Virus record (IMG/VR): IMGVR_UViG_3300043640_000069
Span: 1 to 25,219 of that record
From: a virus
Direction: 5' to 3' (one strand)
DNA length: 25,219 nucleotides
In this document: piece after piece, positions 5,764 through 12,724 of the stretch
Position numbering within the stretch: position 1 is the stretch's first letter
Layout: every line of letters begins with the position of its first letter
Translations under genes and position numbers: made by a program
The notes under the pieces: generated by a model
The model's database searches: none
Told to the model about the DNA's origin: nothing
What the model saw: the letters and a program-made list of their open reading frames with translations, nothing else

Positions 5764-6030
5764 ATGTTTGACCACACCACAAAGCTGAAAAGCATAGTAG
5801 AGCAACAAGGCCAAAAGGCCACGACCAGTCATGCCGCATGGGGGCGCAATGCTAACCTTGTGCTTGTTACCGGCACGACCCAAGGGTACGCGCTGCTTAA
5901 TTTTAATAGCAATGAAACCGCTGCAAATGTAGCCGACGCCCTTATTGGCGCGGGCTATAATGTTGCAAGCCTTGTTTATGCGCGTGGCGACAAAATGCGT
6001 AGCAACATGCAATTGAAAGTGGAGGCATAA
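5764..6030 (+). CDS. Hypothetical protein, first gene of the P2 operon
   Basis: An 88-residue protein, unrecognised. The start is fixed by the conserved AGAGGAGCCGTTATGTTT block shared with 1805. It has strand-helix character: residues 30-47 (ANLVLVTGTTQGYALLNF) look like two strands, followed by a helix (NETAANVADALIGAG) and another strand. Expression should be strong and early because it directly follows P2. Confidence 0.75.
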   Translation: MFDHTTKLKSIVEQQGQKATTSHAAWGRNANLVLVTGTTQGYALLNFNSNETAANVADALIGAGYNVASLVYARGDKMRSNMQLKVEA

Positions 6031-6031
6031 C

Positions 6032-6568
6032 ATGGGCGCTTTAACCATAAACCATAAACCCCGCAACCCTGACCTATACTATGTGCCTGACCGTGTGCGC
6101 CTTATACTGTGGCAAGCCGTACCAATGGACAACGGTGCAACCGTGTTTAACGGCAAGCCCTGTGTGCTGGAAATTGCCGACATAATTGAATGCGACACCG
6201 GCGACGCCGAAGACTTTATTACTGAGCGCATGGTAAAGCTGGTGGACGAAGGTAATTTCTTTTATGCCTATGTGGACATTGAAGGCATTCCAGGCCAGCG
6301 CCCTTATGTGCCGCCCGTTAGTGTGGACGTGCTTATACCCGCCACGCCTAGTAATGACTGGCAACCAACCGATGCGACGCTGGTGGTGCTGGACAGCACT
6401 GCCGAGCCTGACTATGATGATAGCGAATGGGTAGTTGCCACTATTACGGAAGACACCATTAGCTTTGACCTGCCAGGAACCGACCGTGTTGCCATTACCA
6501 TAACCGGCGCAAGCCGCCCTACACTGGCAAAGGCATTACATGCCGCGCTTGCTGTAGTGTTTGAATAG
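6032..6568 (+). CDS. Hypothetical acidic, strand-rich protein
   Basis: A 178-residue protein, unrecognised, and one of the larger early proteins. GTGGAGG precedes the ATG at 6032. It is markedly acidic, especially residues 50-85 and 125-150, and appears to contain many short beta strands (YVPDRVRLILWQAV, WVVATITEDTISFDL), ending in a helix (TLAKALHAALAVVFE). Acidic early phage proteins are often nucleic-acid mimics or inhibitors of host enzymes, but nothing specific supports that here. Confidence 0.75.
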   Translation: MGALTINHKPRNPDLYYVPDRVRLILWQAVPMDNGATVFNGKPCVLEIADIIECDTGDAEDFITERMVKLVDEGNFFYAYVDIEGIPGQRPYVPPVSVDVLIPATPSNDWQPTDATLVVLDSTAEPDYDDSEWVVATITEDTISFDLPGTDRVAITITGASRPTLAKALHAALAVVFE

Positions 6569-6576
6569 GGGGAGAT

Positions 6577-6795
6577 ATGGACGCCACACCCCGCAAGCAC
6601 AGCTTCCGCTTTACCAAGCTAATGTTGGATGGTGACGCCGCTGGCCAGCGCATAAGCAAGACCATGGAGTTTGATAACTTGCAGACGTTTCTAAATGCTC
6701 GGAAGCGTTTCCGTAACGACATGTTTACGGACAAGGTGCATAACAACACCCTGCTAACACCAAAGGGCAGATACAAAATAACGGAGGTTGAATAA
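6577..6795 (+). CDS. Hypothetical basic protein
   Basis: A 72-residue protein, unrecognised. AGGGGGAGAT directly precedes the ATG. It is basic, with a helix at about residues 33-47 (NLQTFLNARKRFRNDMF) between short strands. The stop overlaps the next start by one base (TAATG). Confidence 0.7.
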   Translation: MDATPRKHSFRFTKLMLDGDAAGQRISKTMEFDNLQTFLNARKRFRNDMFTDKVHNNTLLTPKGRYKITEVE

Positions 6796-7088
6796 TGCGT
6801 ACCATTTTATCGGCAGAGCGCCAAAGCATTCCCACCATGCACGAGCATGACACCCGTGATACGGTGCTGCATGTGGACATGGATGGCTGTTACCCCTACG
6901 AGGTGCTTGTGGTGCTGGTGGAGGGCGGCGCTAACGATTACGCCGCATACTATGGCCTTGTGCCTACTATGCGCCACGACGACGACCACCTTAACCAGTG
7001 GGTAGCAGCGCACGGCCACAAACTCAGCTTTGAGAAGGCCAAGGGTTATTTTCCCATCGGCTTGGTAGCGGAGAAGTACCGCGCATGA
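6795..7088 (+). CDS. Hypothetical protein
   Basis: A 97-residue protein, unrecognised. ACGGAGG precedes ATG 6795, which shares a base with the preceding stop. Residues 25-45 contain strands (TVLHVDMDGCYPYEVLVVLV) and the rest mixes His/Asp-rich turns (MRHDDDHLNQW) with a helix. An ATGA overlap leads to the next gene. Confidence 0.7.
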   Translation: MRTILSAERQSIPTMHEHDTRDTVLHVDMDGCYPYEVLVVLVEGGANDYAAYYGLVPTMRHDDDHLNQWVAAHGHKLSFEKAKGYFPIGLVAEKYRA

Positions 7089-7315
7089 CCATAGCACCCC
7101 TTTGGGCAAGGATGATTGAAAACGGTAAAGCCAGCGGCAAGCCTATTTGCGAAGAGGCCAGCATGTTAAGCCGTGAAAGTTATATACCATGCGGGCAGCC
7201 CGCTAAGAAGGTGCTGCACAGCCCCCGCGATGGCCGTGACTATAATATGTGTGAACCATGTGCCGACCATAATCGCGGGCGCGGCATGTTTATCAAAGGA
7301 GATATAAATGCCTAA
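7085..7315 (+). CDS. Small Cys-containing protein, possible zinc binder
   Basis: A 76-residue protein. It begins in an ATGA overlap. Cys residues at 22, 36, 56 and 59 (PCGQPAKKVL, then NMCEPCADH) could make a zinc knuckle; the last pair is a CxxC followed by His. The pattern resembles small phage zinc proteins, but no family is recognised. It overlaps the next gene by eight bases. Confidence 0.7.
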   Translation: MTIAPLWARMIENGKASGKPICEEASMLSRESYIPCGQPAKKVLHSPRDGRDYNMCEPCADHNRGRGMFIKGDINA

Positions 7316-7613
7316 AGAAAGCACCAGCAACGTCTATATGAAAATCCACGCGCCAAGCGGATTAAACGGCAAGAACCACATTGAGGAATTTGACCCGCCA
7401 ATTAAAATGACTTACCGCGAGATGCAGAAGTTCCTCAAGGCGGATACCCTGCAATGGGTAAAGTCCACACGCCCAAACAGGCAGCTTGTCATGGATGAAA
7501 ATGGCCTCTACACCCGCAAGCCTGATAACCAGCTTGCTACCAGCTTCGTACACCCGTCCATAATGGTGGATGGTTATGTGCGCGGCAACTGCCTTATGAT
7601 TAGCAGCAAGTAA
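7308..7613 (+). CDS. Hypothetical protein
   Basis: A 101-residue protein, unrecognised. AAAGGAGATATAA precedes the ATG. It appears to contain beta strands at both ends and a central helix (TYREMQKFLKAD), with a Lys/Arg-rich middle. No catalytic motif is visible. Confidence 0.7.
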   Translation: MPKESTSNVYMKIHAPSGLNGKNHIEEFDPPIKMTYREMQKFLKADTLQWVKSTRPNRQLVMDENGLYTRKPDNQLATSFVHPSIMVDGYVRGNCLMISSK

Positions 7614-7622
7614 GGGGGAGAT

Positions 7623-7847
7623 ATGGATTTTCTGGTAACGGTTCGCCTCACTAACTTTGACGATGCACTTGATTATTATAGCAAGGCGTTGTCAATGCCA
7701 CGGCGGGAGGAGGCTAAGGCTTCTCTCAGCTTTGAAACAAACGGCCAAGTTAAGATCCTGTCAAGGGACATACTGCAACCAACTAAACGGGAGGATAAGT
7801 ATGGAAGTAGAACACAACATGACGAGACGGTTCACGCCGGTCAATGA
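7623..7847 (+). CDS. Hypothetical protein
   Basis: A 74-residue protein, unrecognised. AAGGGGGAGAT directly precedes the ATG. The first 30 residues could form strand-helix (FLVTVRLTNFDDALDYYSKA), a plan seen in small ferredoxin-like folds. The last 16 residues overlap the next gene in another frame and are polar and probably disordered. Confidence 0.65.
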   Translation: MDFLVTVRLTNFDDALDYYSKALSMPRREEAKASLSFETNGQVKILSRDILQPTKREDKYGSRTQHDETVHAGQ

Positions 7848-7992
7848 TGGCTTGCGTGGGTACATGATAGGATGGGACAACGTACCGGCACAAGGCGACA
7901 AGCTGATGGTGCAGGGTACGCCTTACAATGTTGAAGAAGTATCGCCGCAAGGCAGGGCTGGTATATGGACCGCCAGCTTGGAGGTCGTATGA
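7801..7992 (+). CDS. Hypothetical SH3-like small beta protein
   Basis: A 63-residue protein. ATG 7801 is chosen because CGGGAGGATAAGT precedes it; the frame is open from 7657, but those codons are shadows of the gene at 7623. It is strand-rich with Gly turns (GLRGYMIGWDNVPAQGDKL, YNVEEVSPQG), consistent with a small beta barrel. An ATGA overlap at 7989-7992 couples it to the next gene. Confidence 0.65.
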   Translation: MEVEHNMTRRFTPVNDGLRGYMIGWDNVPAQGDKLMVQGTPYNVEEVSPQGRAGIWTASLEVV

Positions 7993-8159
7993 CTAAACAA
8001 GAGGGCGAAACACACGCCTCAAAGGTACTGGCTGAACGTGAGAAAAAGCCCCAAGATACAGCAAAGCCCCGCACGGGCTTAATGTTGTTTATAGGGAGCA
8101 GCATGGCAATGGGTGCTTTGATGCTAAGTAAACGCCTAGGAAAAGGACACGAATTATGA
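7989..8159 (+). CDS. Small protein with one membrane segment
   Basis: A 56-residue protein starting in an ATGA overlap. Residues 1-30 are charged and probably cytoplasmic. Residues 30-48 (GLMLFIGSSMAMGALML) form a likely transmembrane helix, followed by a basic tail (SKRLGKGHEL). The role is unknown; the size and topology fit a small inner-membrane effector. Confidence 0.65.
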   Translation: MTKQEGETHASKVLAEREKKPQDTAKPRTGLMLFIGSSMAMGALMLSKRLGKGHEL

Positions 8160-8410
8160 GCAGAGCAATGAGCGCACTTATCGAGCTGGAGGACAGCGTA
8201 TTTGTGCTGTTGCAGTTGCAGGAAGACGCAAAGAAGAACGGCAAGAGCGCCGTCAAAGACCGTTACATGGCTGCAAAGTGCCGCCGTGACCTTGCCCTCA
8301 AGCGGGCGCAAGAGGTAATTAAGCAGGGCGGGCAGTTGCTTGAGCGCGAAGCGTTCGCCGCCCGTAAGCAAGCCAATAAGGAGTCGCGCCCATATGCAGC
8401 CCGCAAATAA
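8156..8410 (+). CDS. Hypothetical helical basic protein
   Basis: An 84-residue protein, unrecognised, overlapping the previous stop as ATGA. It is almost entirely helical and highly charged, with two long amphipathic helices (residues 4-30 and 40-75) rich in Lys, Arg, Ala and Gln. It is likely a helical hairpin or coiled coil. Confidence 0.7.
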   Translation: MSRAMSALIELEDSVFVLLQLQEDAKKNGKSAVKDRYMAAKCRRDLALKRAQEVIKQGGQLLEREAFAARKQANKESRPYAARK

Positions 8411-8621
8411 TAATTGTAATTGTGACCTTACCGCGCTGGGTAAGCTACTGCTTGACGCTGGTGAGGCCGGTGAACAATTATGCAGCGCCATAGACCGCGT
8501 GGTAGCGGCGCATGAGCAAGGCAACACTGCCCGCCTGACCAATGCCATTTATACGCTTGAACATTTACGCAACAAACTAAGGGGAGATACGGATGCAAAA
8601 GAAATACCTAAAAGAGATTAA
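8394..8621 (+). CDS. Hypothetical helical protein
   Basis: A 75-residue protein. ATG 8394 has AAGGAG upstream and lies within the 3' end of the preceding gene; an upstream in-frame start at 8340 has no ribosome site. The start holds NNNCNCD, followed by two helices (LGKLLLDAGEAGEQLCSAID and RLTNAIYTLEHLRNKL). Its last 29 bases overlap the next gene, whose RBS (AAGGGGAGATA) lies inside it. Confidence 0.65.
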   Translation: MQPANNNCNCDLTALGKLLLDAGEAGEQLCSAIDRVVAAHEQGNTARLTNAIYTLEHLRNKLRGDTDAKEIPKRD

Positions 8622-8841
8622 GCGCACTGGTGATAAGTTCCTGGCAACCTACATGGACGGCACTACCAGCACCAGCCATGACGCCGCCAGCTTCTGGATG
8701 ATAATGCAGGAGAAAGGCGCAACGCTGGAGGAGGTGGAAGCCTATATTAAAATGGGTAGGCAGGTTGATCCACAACATGAGTACGATGAAATTGAACGCA
8801 TATTAAAAGCGCAACAGGAGGCGACAAATTATGCCGATTAA
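8593..8841 (+). CDS. Hypothetical protein
   Basis: An 82-residue protein, unrecognised. AAGGGGAGATACGG precedes the ATG. The start (KKYLKEIKRTGDKFLATYMD) is mixed strand and helix, and the rest is helical and acidic (TLEEVEAYIKMG, EYDEIERILKAQ). It overlaps the next gene by 11 bases. Confidence 0.7.
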   Translation: MQKKYLKEIKRTGDKFLATYMDGTTSTSHDAASFWMIMQEKGATLEEVEAYIKMGRQVDPQHEYDEIERILKAQQEATNYAD

Positions 8842-9088
8842 AGAATCAGTAGTAGTTCCCGAGTGTGACTGCCCCGTATGTGGCAAGAAGCTCAACCGCG
8901 TAAGTGGTGTGGACAATGAAGGTACGCCGAGCGAGGGCGACTTTACCGTGTGCATCGCATGTAGTAGCTTGCTGGTGTTTATGCCAGACCTAACCGTGCG
9001 GATGCCTACCGTAACCGAAACTGAGCTGGCCAGCACCATCCCCATTATCAACCGGCTGCAACGCACTATAAGCATGGTGAACGGATGA
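8831..9088 (+). CDS. Small zinc-ribbon protein
   Basis: An 85-residue protein. C14-x2-C17 (CDCPVCGKK) and C41-x2-C44 (VCIACSS) form a four-Cys zinc-ribbon arrangement with an additional C12. The C-terminal 35 residues are helical and non-polar. CAGGAGG precedes the start. Zinc-ribbon proteins of this size in phages often bind nucleic acid or host polymerase, but the role here is unknown. Confidence 0.75.
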   Translation: MPIKESVVVPECDCPVCGKKLNRVSGVDNEGTPSEGDFTVCIACSSLLVFMPDLTVRMPTVTETELASTIPIINRLQRTISMVNG

Positions 9089-9582
9089 CCTGGAACCTAA
9101 CCACCTTTGGCGTTCAGCAACGTAGCTGCTCCAGTTGCATCTATCGCAAGGACAGCCCGCTTGACATTAAAGAGCTGGAGGCACAGATAGCCGACCCAAA
9201 CATGCGCGGCTATTTCAAAGGCTATCGCGTATGTCACCACAGCCCTAATAAAACATGCTGTCGCGGATTTTGGAACCGACACAAGAACAAGTTTAACCTT
9301 GGGCAGATAGCGATCCGCCTTGGGCTAGTGCAGTTTGTAAACGACGACTTTGAAAGGAATAACATGGAAGATTTATTTACGGTATGTAAAGGCAAGCGGG
9401 ACGTGAAGTGCCGCTTTGTTGAGATGGCTCCCGGCGACGTGCGCGTTTACAAGGTGGAATATAAGCAGAGCAAGAACTGGTCGGTAACGGTAGGGCGCAA
9501 GTGGCCTACCCGCTTTGAGGCGCTGGCATTCCTAAAGGAGAAGGGCTGGGTAGTGCAAGTCATGGAGAAGGACGTTGCGTAA
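9085..9582 (+). CDS. Cys/His-rich phage protein, possibly two domains
   Basis: A 165-residue protein. The first 93 residues hold a CSSC motif (residues 15-18) followed by YRKD, then CHH and CCRGFW, a metal-binding set typical of a small family of phage proteins of unknown function. Residues 94-165 are a separate basic strand-rich domain (KCRFVEMAPGDVRVYKVEY). Met94 (9364) has AAAGGAAT just upstream, so the second domain could also be made alone. The metal-binding domain shares the C-x2-C-x-(F/Y)-R ... CH pattern with the gene at 11075. It overlaps its neighbours by four and eight bases. Confidence 0.7.
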   Translation: MTWNLTTFGVQQRSCSSCIYRKDSPLDIKELEAQIADPNMRGYFKGYRVCHHSPNKTCCRGFWNRHKNKFNLGQIAIRLGLVQFVNDDFERNNMEDLFTVCKGKRDVKCRFVEMAPGDVRVYKVEYKQSKNWSVTVGRKWPTRFEALAFLKEKGWVVQVMEKDVA

Positions 9583-9757
9583 CCCCATAGCCAGAGTGAT
9601 TCGCGGCATACGCCCAAAGGTAGTTCCCGGCAAGCGGGCGCGTCCATGCGTCGGTTGCGGAGGCAGCGGCACGGCGTATGATGCACCGGACAACGGCCAT
9701 TTAGATGACATGGGACACACATGCGAAAAGTGCAAAGGCAGCGGAGAGGAAGTATGA
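9575..9757 (+). CDS. Small DnaJ-type zinc-finger protein
   Basis: A 60-residue protein. The start is probably TTG 9575, with GAGAAGGA just upstream; no ATG precedes the key motifs. It contains two CxxCxGxG motifs, C25-C28 (CVGCGGSG) and C50-C53 (CEKCKGSG), characteristic of the DnaJ zinc-binding domain, without any J domain. The next gene begins in an ATGA overlap and carries two more such motifs. The likely function is metal-stabilised binding to protein or nucleic acid. Confidence 0.7.
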   Translation: MRNPIARVIRGIRPKVVPGKRARPCVGCGGSGTAYDAPDNGHLDDMGHTCEKCKGSGEEV

Positions 9758-10410
9758 CATTCCGCAAAATCAAAAGTGACCCACGTCAACGCGCCCTGTT
9801 CTTCAACACGGGCGGCGCGTTGCATGATAAGAAGCGCGAAGATACAGCCGAAGAGGTGTTGGAAATTGAATGCCCTGTATGTAGTGGCACAGGCCATGCA
9901 AGAGCCGACATAACACAGTCCTGTTTCAAATGCGGCGGGCAGGGCTATATGCAAGCAACACCGCAGACACTAACACAAACACTAAGGGAGCCAAAAATGC
10001 AGCCGAATACGGTGAACAGCCTTAAGGAGATTGAAAATATAATCGATCCCGCCACGTTAAAGCCCAAGGCAATAAGCGACGACAAAGCAATTACGCTTCG
10101 CGACGTTTATAACTTGCTGCAAGCGCTGTTTGAACTCAACACCAAAATCTATGAGGAATTAACCACTGAGCGCGAGGATGATGACGCTGCACCTACCCGC
10201 CGCCGCTACGACACCAAGGCAAAGATAATCGAAGCCATGCGGGACGGGCGTAGCTGGAGCATCTTCCAACTGTGGGAACACCTTAAGATTGAAGAGCCGA
10301 AGATAGGGCAGAACGCCATTAGCAGCGCCAGCCGTATCATGTGGCAAGAAGGCCAGTTGGTGAAGCTGCAAAAGGGTATTTATAAATTAGCTGAGGAGGA
10401 GTTAGCGTGA
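9754..10410 (+). CDS. DnaJ-type zinc finger fused to winged-helix-like domain
   Basis: A 218-residue protein. The start at 9754 is set by GGAGAGGAAG and the ATGA overlap. Residues 40-47 (CPVCSGTG) and 57-64 (CFKCGGQG) are DnaJ-type zinc motifs. Residues 82-140 are helical (DVYNLLQALFELNTKIYEEL) and could dimerise. Residues 150-215 have the helix-turn-helix and wing character of a winged helix (YDTKAKIIEAMRDGRSW, ISSASRIMWQEGQLVKLQKG). The last part resembles domains in phage and plasmid regulators, so DNA binding is a fair inference. Met82 (9997) has AAGGGAG upstream and could yield a protein lacking the zinc finger. Confidence 0.65.
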   Translation: MTFRKIKSDPRQRALFFNTGGALHDKKREDTAEEVLEIECPVCSGTGHARADITQSCFKCGGQGYMQATPQTLTQTLREPKMQPNTVNSLKEIENIIDPATLKPKAISDDKAITLRDVYNLLQALFELNTKIYEELTTEREDDDAAPTRRRYDTKAKIIEAMRDGRSWSIFQLWEHLKIEEPKIGQNAISSASRIMWQEGQLVKLQKGIYKLAEEELA

Positions 10411-10691
10411 GGCGCTGGCTATTATATAAGCTGCTTGACTGGCTGCATGGGCGCGGTTATAAATACCACGACCGCTATGAGCCGCTTGCCTATTGGTGGC
10501 TGGAGCGCGGGGTGTTGCGCCGCATATGGCATAACATAAAGCCTACCAGCACACAGCGCGTCGGCGTGTTTAAGGTAGTAACCCGCCACGGTAAGACCTT
10601 CTTCCGATGCCGTAAGGCCAAAGGACCACCACCGCCACAGCATGTTAACTGTCGCTGTGTCATGCAACCAGAATTGGATGAAATATCATGA
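10407..10691 (+). CDS. Hypothetical basic protein with PPxHxNCRC motif
   Basis: A 94-residue protein. The GTG start at 10407 overlaps the preceding stop (GTGA) and has GAGGAGG upstream. It is very basic and aromatic at the start (RRWLLYKLLDWLHGRGYKY). Near the end it has GPPPPQHVNCRC, close to the PPxHPNCR signature at the end of gp7-like head morphogenesis proteins (compare PPAHPNCRS in the gene at 21860). The meaning is unknown; the cysteines may bind metal. Confidence 0.65.
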   Translation: MRRWLLYKLLDWLHGRGYKYHDRYEPLAYWWLERGVLRRIWHNIKPTSTQRVGVFKVVTRHGKTFFRCRKAKGPPPPQHVNCRCVMQPELDEIS

Positions 10692-10930
10692 CCGACCTAG
10701 CACCTGAGATACTAAACTGGCATCCCATACCCGACTATGCTTGGCATTGCACCATCCAGGAATTCATGGAGGCTTGCCAGCCAAGAGGCATGATAATCAA
10801 CAGTGACGGCATAGGCTTTTATGCCAGCGCCACACGGGAGACGGACAAGGCCATTCTCCCCAGCGAAATAGCCAAGGGTGACGGCTACTACGATAAACGC
10901 TTTACTCATGTGTGTTGGTACAACGCATGA
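10688..10930 (+). CDS. Hypothetical protein
   Basis: An 80-residue protein, unrecognised, starting in an ATGA overlap. It shows strand and loop character with several Trp, Tyr and His (NWHPIPDYAWHCTI, THVCWYNA). The central segment (SDGIGFYASATRETDKAI) suggests a small alpha/beta fold. An ATGA overlap leads to the next gene. Confidence 0.65.
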   Translation: MTDLAPEILNWHPIPDYAWHCTIQEFMEACQPRGMIINSDGIGFYASATRETDKAILPSEIAKGDGYYDKRFTHVCWYNA

Positions 10931-11082
10931 AAATTGCATACACCATTCTCGCGATTATATTTCTCGCCACGCTCATAACCCTTGGGCGAGCATACTGGCT
11001 GGAGACTCATCCACCGTTCCCATCTGCGGACGGCGGCAAAGCATTACTACGACCAGAACTATGGAGGCTCAGCGATGATTAA
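10927..11082 (+). CDS. Small membrane-anchored protein
   Basis: A 51-residue protein starting in an ATGA overlap. It has one N-terminal hydrophobic segment, residues 3-19 (IAYTILAIIFLATLITLG), which is a signal anchor or uncleaved signal, followed by a polar 30-residue tail (HPPFPSADGGKALL). It overlaps the next gene by eight bases. The size and topology fit a small phage envelope protein, but no function is known. Confidence 0.6.
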   Translation: MKIAYTILAIIFLATLITLGRAYWLETHPPFPSADGGKALLRPELWRLSDD

Positions 11083-11608
11083 AAAACTTATCTACAGATG
11101 GAAGTACCGCAAATATAAAACCAAGCGTCGCAGCATGTGTGAGAACTGTGCCTTTAGGCATGGCAGCGCCGAGCGAAGCAACTGCTTCAAATGGCAGCCG
11201 CTAATAGCCGCCTTACGCTTGGGTGATACCTTCCACTGCCATGAAACAATGTGGCCTTTGGGCTTTGGCATAATGAAGAAGTACGGTAAGTTCGACAACA
11301 CCCGCCGCGTTGACGGTATGCAATGCCAACCCCATGAGCATCCGCTATGCGCGGGCTATGTGGCAATGTTCCCCGAGCGCCATGAAAACGCCCAAGCAGT
11401 AGGCTTATTCCAGCACCAACAAGATGCGATAGATGCGCTGGTAAAGCCGCAAGAGGAACAGCTTGAACGCTTTGGCCGCAACATGGACAGGCTGCACCGT
11501 AAAGGCCAGCCGCCAAAAATAACATTCATCCAGGAGGTAGGTGAGGTGGACGAGCTAATTTTCAAAGCACTTAAAACAAAGGGGGAGCTGCATGATAATA
11601 AAGATTAA
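11075..11608 (+). CDS. Cys/His-rich phage protein with helical C-terminal half
   Basis: A 177-residue protein. ATG 11075 is preferred because CTATGGAGG precedes it; the frame opens earlier at 10982. A basic start (KKLIYRWKYRKYKTKRR) leads to a metal-binding-like set: C-x2-C (MCENCAFR), then CF, then HCHE and more Cys/His (QCQPHEHPLCAGY). The pattern C-x2-C-x-(F/Y)-R ... F-x-CH matches the gene at 9085. Residues 110-177 are helical (DAIDALVKPQEEQLERFG). The molecular role is unknown. Confidence 0.7.
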   Translation: MIKKLIYRWKYRKYKTKRRSMCENCAFRHGSAERSNCFKWQPLIAALRLGDTFHCHETMWPLGFGIMKKYGKFDNTRRVDGMQCQPHEHPLCAGYVAMFPERHENAQAVGLFQHQQDAIDALVKPQEEQLERFGRNMDRLHRKGQPPKITFIQEVGEVDELIFKALKTKGELHDNKD

Positions 11609-11801
11609 GCACGAGCTGGCCGGTGGCCATGTTCACATGGGTATGTGGATGGGTACGACCGAAGGAGCGCTTGGCAAGTGCGGGACGCTGGTAATGAGAG
11701 ATATTGAATTTATAGTCTTTCAACACCTGTTAGACCGAGGTGCTTACGGTAGTAAAACTCAAGATCAAATAATATGGGAAAGGATAACCAAAAATGAATA
11801 A
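11592..11801 (+). CDS. Hypothetical protein
   Basis: A 69-residue protein, unrecognised. AAAGGGGGAGCTGC precedes the ATG. It has strands at the start (IIKIKHELAGGHVHMGMWMG), then a short helix and a polar end. It overlaps the genes on both sides by 17 and eight bases. Confidence 0.65.
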   Translation: MIIKIKHELAGGHVHMGMWMGTTEGALGKCGTLVMRDIEFIVFQHLLDRGAYGSKTQDQIIWERITKNE

Positions 11802-12255
11802 GAACGCATTACACGCCGCTATCCAGCTGCATAACAAAACGATTCGCGCCATGCACACGGCTAACAATAGCCAGAAGGTAAGTATGGCCATGGAAATAGC
11901 CCGCATGAATGGCAAGCTGCTTACGGCACTGGCTGAGATAGTTGAACTCATGGACGTACTTAAGGTGGAAAACATTACCACGCTGCAAGCGCTGTGCATA
12001 CAGGGCGGCGCAATGGCGGGCATGATCCGCAAGGTGAACGACGGTGTTGAAGGTAAGTTTTTAGTGCCGGACTTTGACTTGGTAACGCCGCCGACGTGGG
12101 AAAACTTTAAGAACGAGCTAGCCGTGGTAATGAAAACCATTATCGCCATGCAGCCACACCATGACAAAATTGCGGAAGCTGTAAACGACAATGACACAAG
12201 TGAGCGCGTCCACAAGACGGGCGGTATGGACGACGAGGGGAATACCAATGGATAA
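11794..12255 (+). CDS. Hypothetical helical protein
   Basis: A 153-residue protein, unrecognised. AAAGGATAACCAAAA precedes the ATG. Residues 1-60 are long helices (IQLHNKTIRAMHTANN, MAMEIARMNGKLLTALAE). A conserved-looking middle segment (WENFKNELAVVMKTI) precedes a polar disordered tail (NDNDTSERVHKTGG). The first part looks like a helical bundle of the kind used for small oligomeric phage proteins. It overlaps the Nudix gene by eight bases. Confidence 0.7.
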   Translation: MNKNALHAAIQLHNKTIRAMHTANNSQKVSMAMEIARMNGKLLTALAEIVELMDVLKVENITTLQALCIQGGAMAGMIRKVNDGVEGKFLVPDFDLVTPPTWENFKNELAVVMKTIIAMQPHHDKIAEAVNDNDTSERVHKTGGMDDEGNTNG

Positions 12256-12724
12256 TTATCAGGAGTATGTAGCGGGCTTCCTGCTCAGCGAACTCAATGG
12301 TAGCCTGTTGCTGGTGCGTAAGACGAAACCCGTATGGCAAGCGGGCAAGCTGAACGGCATTGGTGGCAAGGTGGAGCCAGAAGGCGCGAACCTGGAACCG
12401 TATGACGCCGCCATGCAACGCGAATGGAACGAGGAAACAGGTGGCAGCATTGCGCCTGAATACGGCTGGACACAATTTGCAACCATTGTATTCCCCCGCG
12501 CCAGAGTGCATTTCTTCCGGGGAACCACTAAGCAGAACGTATGTCTATTGGACGGGGTACTCAACGACGTAGGCGAGCGCCTGGAGTGTGTGCCGCTGCA
12601 TGGCATAGCCGATCGCACTGACATGATCCATAATTTACGCTGGCTTATACCGCTGGCGTTTCACGACCCCGCTCCCGGCATGAAAACCACGGACGGTGAA
12701 TGGAGGGAGATACGGTCATGGTAA
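12248..12724 (+). CDS. Nudix hydrolase
   Basis: A 158-residue hydrolase of nucleoside diphosphate derivatives. A Nudix box spans about residues 40-65: GGKVEPEG, then E50, seven residues, and REWNEETG (58-65), matching the RExxEExG core with its metal-binding Glu residues. The segment between the first Gly and the first Glu is longer than the canonical GX5E, so there is a small insertion. ATG 12248 is preferred because GAGGGGAA precedes it. The substrate is unknown; oxidised dNTPs, NAD or ADP-ribose derivatives, or capped RNA are all possible. The nearby phosphoribosyltransferase hints at nucleotide metabolism. Confidence 0.85.
   Translation: MDNYQEYVAGFLLSELNGSLLLVRKTKPVWQAGKLNGIGGKVEPEGANLEPYDAAMQREWNEETGGSIAPEYGWTQFATIVFPRARVHFFRGTTKQNVCLLDGVLNDVGERLECVPLHGIADRTDMIHNLRWLIPLAFHDPAPGMKTTDGEWREIRSW

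Noticed and set aside
7841-8548. A 235-codon open frame on the minus strand, Cys/Leu/Ser-rich
   Set aside because: It opposes four tightly coupled + strand genes and has biased composition with no supporting signals.
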